Of a stretch of DNA of 64,000 nucleotides, positions 41,913 to 52,221 are shown one piece after another. The stretch spans positions 4,169 to 68,168 of the forward strand of contig CAZVUN010000002.1 of assembly GCA_964629975.1 (NCBI GenBank). Direction: 5' to 3'. Positions within the stretch are counted from its first letter, which is position 1; every line of letters begins with the position of its first letter. The stretch comes from G020354085 sp964629975. GTDB taxonomy: Bacteria; Pseudomonadota; Gammaproteobacteria; Acidiferrobacterales; Sulfurifustaceae. The position numbers and the translations under genes were made by a program. The notes under the pieces were generated by a model, which was given only the letters and a program-made list of their open reading frames with translations, searched no databases and was not told the origin of the DNA.

Positions 41913-42830
41913 ATGTTCAGGATTCGCTTTCACGGTCGCGGCGGACAGGGCATCAAGACCGCGAGCCGCATTCTCGGCAGCGCGTTCTTTCGCGAGGGCT
42001 TCGAGGTGCAGGACGCGCCGGTGTACGGCGCCGAACGGCGCGGGGCGCCGATGTTCGCCTATGTGCGCGCGGCGCGCCAGCCGATCCGGGAGCGTGGCGT
42101 CATCACCCGTCCCGACCTGGTGATCGTCGCCGACGAGACGCTCGTGCCGTTACCGGCGGCCAACGTCTTGCTCGGCGTGCGCGCCCAAACCGTGGTGCTG
42201 CTCTACAGTGCCGTGGCGGCTGACACCTGGCGCGCACGCCTGAATCTGGCCGGCACGGTCTTGACGCTGCCCCCAGGCCGGGGCGCCGGGTCGCACGCCG
42301 CGCCCATCAGTGCGGCGTGCGCGGGCGCCCCCGCGCGACTGGTTGGTGTCATCGGGCGTGCGGCGCTCAGCGCCGCCATCGAAGACGAGCTCGCCGAGCA
42401 CGGCGCGGTGGCGGTGCGCGATAGCCAGGGGCAGGCACTGGCGGCGTTCGATGCCGTCGCAGCGCACGCGGGCGTGGTCCGGGAGGGCGGGGTGATCGAG
42501 GCGCGCGACTACGAACGGCCGCGCTGGATCGACCTGCCCTTTGAGACGGCGCGCATTGCAGCCCCCGATATCTACGCGCCCGCCACCAGCGTGCAGGTGC
42601 GAACCGGTGACTGGCGCACGGTGCGGCCGGTGATCGACCGCGCGCTGTGCCGGCGCTGCAGCTGGGTGTGCTCCACGATGTGTCCGGAAAGCGCGATCCG
42701 CGTGCTGCCGGACGGCGCCCCCGAGATCGATTACGCGCATTGCAAGGGTTGCCTCGTGTGCGTGACGGTGTGCCCGCCGCATGCCATTCACGCCGTGGCC
42801 GAGCGCGCGTTTGCCCGGGAGGACGCATGA
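41913..42830 (+). CDS. 2-oxoacid:ferredoxin oxidoreductase gamma-delta subunit
   Basis: 305 aa. The gamma domain starts with FRIRFHGRGGQGIKTAS and contains DAPVYGAERRGAPMFAYVR, as in pyruvate or isovalerate oxidoreductases; the delta ferredoxin module occupies the last 70 residues. The second cluster motif is canonical (Cx2Cx2Cx3CP, CKGCLVCVTVCP). The first reads CRRCSWVCSTMCP, Cx2Cx3Cx3CP, one residue longer than usual. ATG 41913 gives the canonical N-terminus, although an AGGAGGG sits about 15 bases upstream and an in-frame ATG at 41883 exists. The stop overlaps the alpha-subunit ATG. Confidence 0.9.
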   Translation: MFRIRFHGRGGQGIKTASRILGSAFFREGFEVQDAPVYGAERRGAPMFAYVRAARQPIRERGVITRPDLVIVADETLVPLPAANVLLGVRAQTVVLLYSAVAADTWRARLNLAGTVLTLPPGRGAGSHAAPISAACAGAPARLVGVIGRAALSAAIEDELAEHGAVAVRDSQGQALAAFDAVAAHAGVVREGGVIEARDYERPRWIDLPFETARIAAPDIYAPATSVQVRTGDWRTVRPVIDRALCRRCSWVCSTMCPESAIRVLPDGAPEIDYAHCKGCLVCVTVCPPHAIHAVAERAFAREDA

Positions 42831-44074
42831 GCCGCCAGTTGCTCACGGGCAATGGTGCGGCCGCCTGGGGGGCGCGCCTGGCGCAGGTCGATTACGTGCC
42901 GGCGTTTCCCATCACGCCGCAGACCGAGATCATCGAGACGCTCGCCGGCTGGTGCAGCAATGGCGTGATGCGCGCCCGGCTGGTGACACTCGAATCGGAG
43001 CATTCGATGCTGACGGCGGCCGGGGCAGCCGCGGCCACCGGCGTGCGCGTGTTCACCGCCACCTCCAGCCAGGGGCTGCTGTACGCGCTCGAGATGATCT
43101 ATACCATCGCCGGCTGGCGCGTGCCGTTCGTGCTGGTCAACGTGTCGCGCGGACTGGCCGCGCCCATCACGCTCGAGTCCGACCACAACGACGTCCTGGC
43201 AACGCGCGACTCCGGCTTCCTGCAGCTGCACTGCGCGAGCTGCCAGGAGGTGGTCGATTCGGTGCTCATGGCCTATCGCCTCGCCGAGGACGAGCGCGTG
43301 CGCCTGCCGATCATCGTCAATCTCGATGGCTTCACGCTGTCGTTCACGCGCGAACCGGTGGCGCTGCCGAGCGCGGAGCAGGCCGCGCGCTTCCTGCCGC
43401 CGTATGACCCGCAGAACATCCGGCTGCGTGCCAGCAAGCCGATCAGTCAGGCGGTGGCGGTGCTGGGCGGCGGCCCGTATTCGTACTTTCGCTACGAGAC
43501 GCACCTTGCCGCGCTGCAGGCGCTCGGCGTGTACGAGGAGGTGCGCGCGGCGTTTGCCCGGGAGTGCGGGCGCGACTATCCGGCGGTCGAGACCTACCAG
43601 TGCGATGACGCCGAGATCGTGTTCTTCCTGCTCGGCGCCTTCGCCACCAAGGCGCAGGACGCCGTCGACCGCCTGCGCGCGAGCGGCAGCCGCGTGGGGC
43701 TGGTGCGCCCGCGCCTGCTGCGCCCGTATCCGGGCGAGGCCATTCGCCGGGCGCTGGCCGGAAAGCGGGCGGTCGCGGTGATCGACCAGAACCTGTCCAT
43801 GGGCAAGGGCGGGGTGCTGCACGCCGAGCTTGCCTCGGTGCTGTACGGGCGCGCGGACGCGCCGCCGATCCTCGCGAGCTTCGTCGGCGGCCTGGGCGGA
43901 CGCGACATCCGCGCCGAGGAGTTCTACGAGATCGCGGCGCAGCTGCGCGCGGCGCTGGCGCGCGGCGAGGCCCCGCCGCCGCGCCTGCTGTACACCGAAG
44001 AGGAGCTGCGCCAGGTGCGCAAGCTGCAGGCGGTCGCCGCGCTCGAGCGGCGCGCGCTGGGAGGCGAGCGATGA
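42827..44074 (+). CDS. 2-oxoacid:ferredoxin oxidoreductase alpha subunit
   Basis: 415 aa PorA-type subunit forming the pyrimidine half of the thiamine diphosphate site and the CoA-binding region. Motifs: FPITPQTEIIETLA, LESEHSMLTAAGAAAATGVR with the conserved Glu, FTATSSQGLLYALEM, RDSGFLQLHCASCQE, and the C-terminal domain (VAVIDQNLSMGKGGVLHAEL). ATG 42827 overlaps the stop of the gamma-delta gene, and its own stop overlaps the beta subunit, so the complex is translated in step. Confidence 0.94.
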   Translation: MSRQLLTGNGAAAWGARLAQVDYVPAFPITPQTEIIETLAGWCSNGVMRARLVTLESEHSMLTAAGAAAATGVRVFTATSSQGLLYALEMIYTIAGWRVPFVLVNVSRGLAAPITLESDHNDVLATRDSGFLQLHCASCQEVVDSVLMAYRLAEDERVRLPIIVNLDGFTLSFTREPVALPSAEQAARFLPPYDPQNIRLRASKPISQAVAVLGGGPYSYFRYETHLAALQALGVYEEVRAAFARECGRDYPAVETYQCDDAEIVFFLLGAFATKAQDAVDRLRASGSRVGLVRPRLLRPYPGEAIRRALAGKRAVAVIDQNLSMGKGGVLHAELASVLYGRADAPPILASFVGGLGGRDIRAEEFYEIAAQLRAALARGEAPPPRLLYTEEELRQVRKLQAVAALERRALGGER

Positions 44075-44988
44075 GCGGCACCATCAAGCGCATGAAGGAC
44101 CTGCCGTCCGCGCATCTGCTCGGCAGTGGCACGCCGATGTGCGCCGGCTGCGGCGGGCTGCTCACGCTGCACGAGGTCTACGACCTGCTCGGCACCAACA
44201 CCGTGTTCGTCAACGCCGCCGGCTGCATGACCCTGCTGTCGGTGTATCCGTTCACGCCGTTTCGCGGTTCCTGGCTGTACACCGCGATGGCCTCGGCGCC
44301 GGCCGGCGCGCAGGGCGTGCGCGATGCGCTCGACATTCTGCTGCAGACCGGGCGGCTCGGCGCGCAGGAGGACTTGACGCCGGTCGTGCTGACCGGTGAC
44401 GGCGCGGCCTACGGCATGGGTCTGTCGGCCACCTCCGGCGCCATCGACCGCAATCTCGACTTCCTGTACCTGTGCTACGACAACGAGGGCTATGGCAACA
44501 CCGGACAGCAGTATTCGCCGGCCACGCCGCATGCCGCGCGCACCGCCACCAGTCGCGGCTCGCGCGGTTATCCCGGCTACAAGAAGGATCTGTTTGCGAT
44601 CTGGGCCGCGCACCGCCCGGCCTATGTCGCGACCGTGATCGGCGCCGAGCCGCTCGACCTGGCGAAGAAGATCGAAAAGGCCAGGTCGCTCAAGGGGCCG
44701 CGCCTGATCCTGGCGCTGGCACCGTGCCCGCCGGGCTGGGACTTCGATCCGCAGGACGCGATCGAGATCGGCCGGCTCGCGGTCAGGACCGGCGTGTGGC
44801 CGCTGAAGGAGTACAGCGATGGCAGGATCGTGCACACCCACGTGCCGCATCCGCGCCTGCCGGTGGAGGCGTACCTGAGCCGGCAGGGCCGCTTTCGCCA
44901 CCTGTTCGAGCCGATGCGCAACGAGGCGCTGCTCGCCGAAATCCAGGCGGCGGTGGATGCCTACTGGGCGGGGGTGGAGGGCGCGTGA
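44071..44988 (+). CDS. 2-oxoacid:ferredoxin oxidoreductase beta subunit
   Basis: 305 aa thiamine-diphosphate subunit. N-terminal GTPMCAGCGGLL with the proximal-cluster Cys pair, a further Cys in NAAGCMTLL, the ThDP/Mg motif GDGAAYGMGL with DNEGYGNTGQQYS, and the end region LIQALAPCPPGW-type (LILALAPCPPGWDFDP). This is the pyruvate/2-oxoisovalerate class rather than the 2-oxoglutarate class. The direction (oxidation or reductive carboxylation) cannot be told from sequence. Confidence 0.94.
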   Translation: MSGTIKRMKDLPSAHLLGSGTPMCAGCGGLLTLHEVYDLLGTNTVFVNAAGCMTLLSVYPFTPFRGSWLYTAMASAPAGAQGVRDALDILLQTGRLGAQEDLTPVVLTGDGAAYGMGLSATSGAIDRNLDFLYLCYDNEGYGNTGQQYSPATPHAARTATSRGSRGYPGYKKDLFAIWAAHRPAYVATVIGAEPLDLAKKIEKARSLKGPRLILALAPCPPGWDFDPQDAIEIGRLAVRTGVWPLKEYSDGRIVHTHVPHPRLPVEAYLSRQGRFRHLFEPMRNEALLAEIQAAVDAYWAGVEGA

Positions 44989-46697
44989 AGACACGAAGCT
45001 ACCACCACCGCGGCGGCGAGTCGCCGCTGCTCGGTGCCACGATCCCGCGGCATCTCGCCGAGATCGCCGCGCGCTTCGGCGAGCGCGAGGCGGTAGTGAG
45101 CGTGCACCAGCAGCGGCGCCTGACCTATGCGCAGCTGCACGCCGCCGCCGATGCGCTGGCGCGCGGACTGCTCGCCATCGGCTTCACGCAGGGCGAGCGC
45201 ATCGGAGTCTGGTCGACCAACAACATCGAGTGGCTGCTGTTGCAGCTCGCCACCGCGCGCATCGGCGCGGTGCTGGTCAACATCAATCCGGCCTACCGCC
45301 CGCGCGAGCTGGCCTACGCCCTGCAGAAGTCGGAGGTCCAGGGACTGTTCACGATCCCGCGCTTTCGCACCAGCGACTACGTCGGCATGCTGGTCGAGCT
45401 GTTTCCGCAGCTCGTGACGCACAGCGCCGCCGAGATCGAGTCGCCGGAATTCCCGCAGCTGCGGCGCGTGGTGCTGGTCGATCCGGCGCGGCCGGCAGAC
45501 ACCGTTGCACCGCACCCGGGGTTCATGACCTGGGAGGAGGTCATGGCGGCCGGTTGCGGCGTGTCGCCGCAGCACCTGGAGGAAGCGACCGCCGCGCTCG
45601 ATGTCGATGATCCGATCAACATCCAGTACACCTCCGGGACCACCGGTTTCCCCAAGGCGGTGGTGCTGACGCATCACAACATACTGAACAATGCCTGGTT
45701 CACCGCGCAGGCGCTGCATTTCACCGAACACGACCGGCTGTGCGTGCCGGTGCCGTTCTATCACTGCTTCGGCATGGTGGTGTCGAACCTCATGTGCCTG
45801 TCGGTCGGCGCCTGTCTGGTGCTGCCGTCCGAGCACTTCGATGCGTTGGCGGTGTTGCAGGCGCTGCAGCAGGAGCGCTGCACCGCGCTGCACGGCGTGC
45901 CGACCATGTTCATCGCCGAGCTCGAGCACCCGCGCCTTCGCGAATTCGATCTCAGCACGCTGCGCACCGGCATCATGGCCGGCGCGCCCTGTCCACCCGC
46001 ACTGCTGCAGCGCGTGATGGTCGATCTGCACTGCCCGGAGATCCTGATCGGCTACGGCGAGACCGAGGCCTCGCCGCTCACGCACCTGACCGCGCGCGAG
46101 GACTCGCCGCAGCGGCGCACCGGGACGGTCGGCACCAACCTGCCGCATCAGGAGGTCAAGGTGATCGACACGCGAAGCGGCGCGACGGTTCCGGTGGGCA
46201 TGGTCGGCGAGATCTGCTTTCGCGGCTACCATGTGATGCGCGGCTACTACAGAGACCCGCAGGCGACCGACCAGGCGATCGACGCGCGCGGCTGGCTGCA
46301 CTCCGGCGACCTCGGCAGCATGGACGCCGACGGCTACGTGCGCATCACCGGCCGGCTCAAGGACATGATCATCCGCGGCGGGGAGAACATCTATCCGGCC
46401 GAGATCGAGGAATTCCTGTTCACCCACCCGAAGATCGCGCAGGTCGCCGTATTCGGCGTGCCGGATGCGTACTATGGCGAGGAGGTGATGGCCTGGGTGC
46501 AGCTGCACGAGGGGCAGGCCGCGACCGAAGAGGAGATCCGCGAGTACTGCCGCGGCCGCATCGCGCACTTCAAGGTGCCGAAGTACGTCTGGTTCGTCGA
46601 GGAGTTCCCGATGACCGTGACCGGCAAGCTGCAGAAGTTCCGCATGCGCGAGATCGCCACCGAGCGGCTGGGCCGCCAGTCCGCACCGGCACGCTAG
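44985..46697 (+). CDS. AMP-binding acyl-CoA synthetase
   Basis: 570 aa adenylate-forming ligase. P-loop-like motif IQYTSGTTGFPKAVVLTHHN, A5 motif GYGETEASPLT, A7/A8 region LHSGDLGSMDADGYVRITGRLKDMI and the catalytic Lys in TGKLQKFRMRE. Similar to medium- or long-chain fatty-acyl-CoA synthases. GTG 44985 overlaps the beta-subunit stop, so it is part of the same unit; it could interconvert the acyl-CoA made by the oxidoreductase and the free acid. This is context inference. Confidence 0.93.
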   Translation: MKTRSYHHRGGESPLLGATIPRHLAEIAARFGEREAVVSVHQQRRLTYAQLHAAADALARGLLAIGFTQGERIGVWSTNNIEWLLLQLATARIGAVLVNINPAYRPRELAYALQKSEVQGLFTIPRFRTSDYVGMLVELFPQLVTHSAAEIESPEFPQLRRVVLVDPARPADTVAPHPGFMTWEEVMAAGCGVSPQHLEEATAALDVDDPINIQYTSGTTGFPKAVVLTHHNILNNAWFTAQALHFTEHDRLCVPVPFYHCFGMVVSNLMCLSVGACLVLPSEHFDALAVLQALQQERCTALHGVPTMFIAELEHPRLREFDLSTLRTGIMAGAPCPPALLQRVMVDLHCPEILIGYGETEASPLTHLTAREDSPQRRTGTVGTNLPHQEVKVIDTRSGATVPVGMVGEICFRGYHVMRGYYRDPQATDQAIDARGWLHSGDLGSMDADGYVRITGRLKDMIIRGGENIYPAEIEEFLFTHPKIAQVAVFGVPDAYYGEEVMAWVQLHEGQAATEEEIREYCRGRIAHFKVPKYVWFVEEFPMTVTGKLQKFRMREIATERLGRQSAPAR

Positions 46698-46782
46698 CAA
46701 GGGCGCGATCGACCGCTCGCCCCCGAAGGCGGCCACGAGCGCGCGTGTCCCCCGCCCGCCGCGCCCGCACAAGGCCGGCCAT

Positions 46783-46796
46783 TTGATGTGGATCAA
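46783..46796. promoter_or_regulatory. Perfect FNR consensus TTGAT-GTGG-ATCAA before the chaperone genes
   Basis: Exact match to TTGAT-N4-ATCAA, in the 151-base gap between the acyl-CoA synthetase stop and groEL. The centre is 46789.5; a GATCAT hexamer at 46819-46824 is in the right place for a class II -10 (start near 46831), 18 bases before groEL ATG 46849. Confidence 0.75.
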
Positions 46797-46848
46797 TAAC
46801 CTAGGCACGGGAATCGCCGATCATGCCGGCGAGAGGAGGGAAGCTGCC

Positions 46849-48465
<1,617 letters not shown>

Positions 48466-48472
48466 CAACGCC

Positions 48473-48491
48473 GGGCGGCGGGCAGCCGCCC
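48473..48491 (+). terminator. Short hairpin between groEL and dnaK
   Basis: GGGCGGC (48473-48479) and GCCGCCC (48485-48491) pair perfectly around a 5-base loop in the 50-base gap. No U run follows. It might tune expression or mRNA stability between the two genes rather than terminate. Confidence 0.35.
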
Positions 48492-48515
48492 CGTGCGGCA
48501 AAGGAGCGAGCTCGC

Positions 48516-50396
48516 ATGTCGATCATTGGCATAGACCTGGGTACGTCCAATTCGGCGGCTGCGGTGCTGCGCGGCGGCCGGCCGGTCATCATCCCGAGCG
48601 CCGAAGGCATCTCGCTCGGCGGCAAGGCCTTCCCCAGCTACGTGGCGATCACTGCCGACGGGCAGATGCTGGTGGGCGAGCCGGCGCGCCGGCAGGCCGC
48701 AGCCAATCCCGAGGGCACGGCGACCGCCTTCAAGCGCAAGATGGGCCAGCGCGTGACCATCCGCCTGCGCGATCGCGAATTCACGCCCGAGCAGCTATCC
48801 GCTTTCCTGTTGCAGAAGATCAAGCGCGACGCCGAGGCCTTCCTGGGCGAGGCGGTGGAGAAGGCCGTGGTGACGGTGCCGGCCTATTTCGACGACAACC
48901 AGAGGAGCGCCACCAAGGATGCCTGCCGCATCGCCGGCATCGAGGTCGCGCGCCTGGTCAACGAACCGACCGCCGCCGCGCTCGCCTACGGGCTCGATCG
49001 GCTTGGGCAGGAGCTGCGAATCGCGGTCATCGATTTCGGGGGCGGCACCCTCGATGTCACCATCATGGAGTTCGGCAAGGGCGTGTTCGAGGTCAAGGCC
49101 ACGAGCGGCGACACGCAGCTCGGTGGCACCGACATGGACGCGCGCGTGTTCGAGTACCTGGCCGAGCGTTTCCGCGAGCGCAGCGGGGTCGACGTGCGCG
49201 GCGATCGCCAGGCAGCCGCGCGCCTGCGCGAGGCCGCCGAGATCGCCAAGGTCGAGTTGTCGGCTGCGACCAGCACGCACGTGAGCCTGCCGTTCATCGC
49301 CGCCAAGGCCGGTATCCCGCAGCACCTCGACATGGACTTGACGCGCACCGAGCTCGAGCGGCTGGTGCGGCCGGTGATCGAACGCTGCCGCGCGCCGGTC
49401 GAGCAGGCGCTGCACGATGCCGGCATCGGGCCGAAAGACATCGACCGCGTGGTGTTTGTCGGCGGACCGACGCGCATGCCGGCGGTGCGCCAGTTCTTCG
49501 AAGACCTGCTCGGGCGGCGCGCGGAGATGGGCGTCGATCCGATGGAATGCGTCGCCGCCGGCGCAGCCATCCAGGGCGGGGTACTGGCCGGCGAGGCCGG
49601 CCTGGGCGAGATCGTGCTGGTCGATGTCACGCCGCTCACCCTCGGCGTCGAGACCCTGGGCGGGGTCGCCACGCCGCTCATCGCGCGCAATACGCCGATT
49701 CCGATCAAGCGCACCGAGACCTTCACGACCGCCGCCGACATGCAGACCAGCGTCACGATCCACGTCTTCCAGGGCGAACGCCCGATGGCGGCGGATAACA
49801 CCAGCCTGGGCGAGTTCAACCTCGGCGGTATTCCGCCGGCACCGCGCGGCGTACCGAAGATCGAGGTGACGTTCGACATCGATGCCAACGGCATCCTCAA
49901 CGTGACCGCCAGGGACACGGCCACCGGCAAGTCGGCCTCGATCAGCATCAGCGGCTCGACGCGCCTGGCCGAGGGCGAGAAGGAGCGCATGATCAAGGAG
50001 GCGGAACGCTTCGCCGAGGAGGACAAGAAGCGGCGCGCCGCGGCGGAGAAGCTCAACGAGGCGGACGCCGTGTGCTACGAGGCCGAGAAGATGCTCGCCG
50101 AGTTCGGCGACCGGCTGACCGAGGAGGTCAAGAAGCGCATCGAGCAAGGACTGAAAGACACGCGCGAGGCGGTCACCAAGAAGGATGCCGAGCAGGCGGC
50201 ACGTTGCAGCGAGACGCTAAGGAAGGCGCTCAAGGAGGGCGGTACCGTCATCTATGCGCAGACGCCCGGCGCCTACAAGGCGCGCCCGGGTCCGCAGCCC
50301 CCACCGCACGTGGAACCGGCTGCCGAGGCGCGCCCGAGCGGTGCCGGTCCGCGCGGCCGGGTGGTGGACGCCGAGTACAAGGAGACGCCCAAGTAG
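48516..50396 (+). CDS. dnaK: Hsp70 chaperone DnaK (cluster copy)
   Basis: 626 aa. ATPase-domain motifs IGIDLGTSNSAAAVL, VVTVPAYFDDNQRSATKDA, RLVNEPTAAALAYGL and AVIDFGGGTLDVTIM; linker region and peptide-binding domain (LVDVTPLTLGVETLGGV), then the helical lid and the conserved end VVDAEYKE. Slightly shorter than E. coli DnaK (638). Shine-Dalgarno aaaggagcg before ATG 48516. No grpE gene nearby. dnaJ follows after 68 bases. Confidence 0.95.
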   Translation: MSIIGIDLGTSNSAAAVLRGGRPVIIPSAEGISLGGKAFPSYVAITADGQMLVGEPARRQAAANPEGTATAFKRKMGQRVTIRLRDREFTPEQLSAFLLQKIKRDAEAFLGEAVEKAVVTVPAYFDDNQRSATKDACRIAGIEVARLVNEPTAAALAYGLDRLGQELRIAVIDFGGGTLDVTIMEFGKGVFEVKATSGDTQLGGTDMDARVFEYLAERFRERSGVDVRGDRQAAARLREAAEIAKVELSAATSTHVSLPFIAAKAGIPQHLDMDLTRTELERLVRPVIERCRAPVEQALHDAGIGPKDIDRVVFVGGPTRMPAVRQFFEDLLGRRAEMGVDPMECVAAGAAIQGGVLAGEAGLGEIVLVDVTPLTLGVETLGGVATPLIARNTPIPIKRTETFTTAADMQTSVTIHVFQGERPMAADNTSLGEFNLGGIPPAPRGVPKIEVTFDIDANGILNVTARDTATGKSASISISGSTRLAEGEKERMIKEAERFAEEDKKRRAAAEKLNEADAVCYEAEKMLAEFGDRLTEEVKKRIEQGLKDTREAVTKKDAEQAARCSETLRKALKEGGTVIYAQTPGAYKARPGPQPPPHVEPAAEARPSGAGPRGRVVDAEYKETPK

Positions 50397-50464
50397 CCGC
50401 CGGCGCCTGCACCGGTCCGCGCGCGGCGCACGCCGGCGCGTGAACTTGCGAACGGGATGCGATC

Positions 50465-51604
50465 ATGAGCGCGGCGCAGCGCGATTACTACGAGGTGTTG
50501 GGCGTTGCGCGCGATGCCGACGCCAAGGCGATCAAGGACGCGTTCCGCCAGCTTGCGCTCAAGTACCATCCGGATCGTAACAAGTCGCCGGAGGCGGAGG
50601 CGCGTTTCAAGGAGATCGCCGAGGCGTACGCGGTCCTGTCCGACCCGAAGAAGCGCGCCGACTACGACGCGCGCGGCTTCGAAGGCGTGGCCGGCTACTC
50701 GCCCGAGGATCTGTTCGCCGGGGTCGACTTCGGTGACATCTTCCGCGACTTCGGCGGCGACCTCGGTTTCGGATTCGGCTTTGGTTCGCCTGGCGGCCTG
50801 TTCGATCGGCTGTTCCGTCACCACCGGCCAGGGCCGGCGCGCGGCGTCGACATGGAGGTCGAACTGGTCGTGCCGCTCGAGCGTATCGCAAGCGGTGGGG
50901 AGGAGACGGTGTACTACGCCCGCACCGTGGTGTGCCCCGCCTGCCATGGCAGCGGCGCCAAGGGCGGTACGGCGCCGCGCACCTGCAGCGCCTGTCGCGG
51001 TTCCGGGCAGCGGGTTGTGACGCGTGATGAGCGCAAGGGACGAAGTGCCGTACGCATCCAGCAGATCAGCGTCTGCCCCGAGTGCCGCGGCCGCGGCACG
51101 ATCATCGAGCAGCCTTGTCCGGAGTGCGGCGGCAGCGGCCAGGTCGAGCGCCAGGAGCGGCTCACGGTTACGGTGCCGCGCGGCGCGGAGGAGGGCCTGG
51201 CCCTGCGCGTGCCGGGGCACGGTGCGCCCAGCACGGAACCCGGTGGTCCCGCGGGCGATCTCTATGTCGTGGTGCGCAGCCGCCCCGACGCGCGCTTCGA
51301 GCGCGTAGGGGCGGACCTGTGGCGGGTCGAGACCATCGGCGTCGCCGAAGCCGCGTTGGGAACGCGTCGCACCATCGACACGCTCGAGGGCCGCGTGGAG
51401 GTCAACATCCCGGCCGGCACCCAGCCGGAGGAAGTATTGCGGATCCGTGGCAAGGGCCTGCCGCAGTTCGCCGGGCCCGGCCGGGGGGATCTCAACCTGC
51501 GGATTCGTGTGCAGGTGCCCGAGCATCTGTCGGCACGCGAGCGGGCGCTGTACGAGGAACTGCAGGCGCTTGAAACGGCGCGCGTCCGGACACATAAAAA
51601 ATAG
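50465..51604 (+). CDS. dnaJ: Hsp40 co-chaperone DnaJ (cluster copy, class A)
   Basis: 379 aa with all class A parts: J domain with HPD (YEVLGVARDADAKAIKDAFR, KYHPDRN), a G/F-rich linker (DLGFGFGFGSPGGLFDRLF), four CxxCxGxG zinc repeats (CPACHGSG, CSACRGSG, CPECRGRG, CPECGGSG) and the C-terminal substrate domains. It pairs with the DnaK just upstream. ATG 50465. Confidence 0.95.
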   Translation: MSAAQRDYYEVLGVARDADAKAIKDAFRQLALKYHPDRNKSPEAEARFKEIAEAYAVLSDPKKRADYDARGFEGVAGYSPEDLFAGVDFGDIFRDFGGDLGFGFGFGSPGGLFDRLFRHHRPGPARGVDMEVELVVPLERIASGGEETVYYARTVVCPACHGSGAKGGTAPRTCSACRGSGQRVVTRDERKGRSAVRIQQISVCPECRGRGTIIEQPCPECGGSGQVERQERLTVTVPRGAEEGLALRVPGHGAPSTEPGGPAGDLYVVVRSRPDARFERVGADLWRVETIGVAEAALGTRRTIDTLEGRVEVNIPAGTQPEEVLRIRGKGLPQFAGPGRGDLNLRIRVQVPEHLSARERALYEELQALETARVRTHKK

Positions 51605-51636
51605 CCGAAAGGTTCGGGCGCTGATGAGGCCGTGTA

Positions 51637-51650
51637 TTGACAGGCGTCAA
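51637..51650. promoter_or_regulatory. FNR/CRP-like palindrome TTGAC-AGGC-GTCAA before hsp20
   Basis: Symmetric TTGA-N6-TCAA with two mismatches from the FNR consensus, 58 bases before hsp20 ATG 51708 and just after the dnaJ stop. A weak TAGTTT could serve as -10 at 51673-51678. Confidence 0.45.
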
Positions 51651-51673
51651 AGCGCCACGGCGAAGCGCAAGTT

Positions 51674-51700
51674 AGTTTTTTGTTTTATGACAACGGAGGT
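51674..51700 (+). promoter_or_regulatory. Possible fourU-like RNA thermometer at the hsp20 ribosome-binding site
   Basis: T80-T81-G82-T83 (offset from 51600) can pair with A90-C91-A92-A93, and the preceding T run (51676-51678) with G95-G96-A97 of the GGAGG Shine-Dalgarno through U-G and U-A pairs, one U-C mismatch between. A weak stem hiding the Shine-Dalgarno is what heat-shock thermometers show. Low confidence, and it needs a transcript that starts upstream of 51674. Confidence 0.25.
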
Positions 51701-51707
51701 GATTGCC

Positions 51708-52211
51708 ATGGCAGACGAAGGCAAGAAGGACGTGACCACCGGCAAGTCGCAGGAGATCCAGAAGGCCACACCGGCACGGTCGCTCAGCCCGTTTGAGGAA
51801 ATGGACCGCTTGTTCGAGAGCTTCTTCCCGCGCGGGTGGCTGCGGCCGATGCGCTGGGAATGGCCGGAACTGGGGGCGTCTTTCGAAGTACGCACGCCAC
51901 GGGTCGATGTCATTGACCGCGAGGCCGAGGTCGTCGTGCGCGCCGAGGTGCCGGGCGTCGACAAGAAGGATATCGAAGTCTCGGTCACCGAGAACACGGT
52001 GACGATTCAGGGCAGCTCACGACGCGAGGAAAAGGAGGAGCGCGACAACTATTACCGCCGCGAGATCATGCGCGGTGCGTTCAGTCGCACCGTGGCCCTG
52101 CCAGCCGAAGTGGACAGCGGCAAGGCCAAGGCGACGTTCAAGGACGGCGTACTGGAGCTGACCGTCCCCAAGGTGGAGAAGGCCAAGCGCCGCAGCGTGC
52201 CCATCGAGTAG
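51708..52211 (+). CDS. Small heat-shock protein Hsp20 (alpha-crystallin family)
   Basis: 167 aa. An N-terminal arm with SPFEEMDRLFESFFPRGW, then the alpha-crystallin domain (PRVDVIDREAEVVVRAEVPG to GAFSRTVALPAEVDSGKAKA) ending with the DGVLELTVPK strand and the C-terminal R-S-V-P-I-E (IxI/V-like anchor). Strong GGAGGTG Shine-Dalgarno before ATG 51708. Holds unfolded proteins for the DnaK/DnaJ pair upstream. Confidence 0.94.
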   Translation: MADEGKKDVTTGKSQEIQKATPARSLSPFEEMDRLFESFFPRGWLRPMRWEWPELGASFEVRTPRVDVIDREAEVVVRAEVPGVDKKDIEVSVTENTVTIQGSSRREEKEERDNYYRREIMRGAFSRTVALPAEVDSGKAKATFKDGVLELTVPKVEKAKRRSVPIE

Positions 52212-52221
52212 CAGCGAGCGC

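Noticed and set aside
46783..46848. Upstream extension of groEL starting TTGATGTGGATC
   Set aside because: That start is the FNR box itself; the strong Shine-Dalgarno at 46831-46840 fixes ATG 46849.
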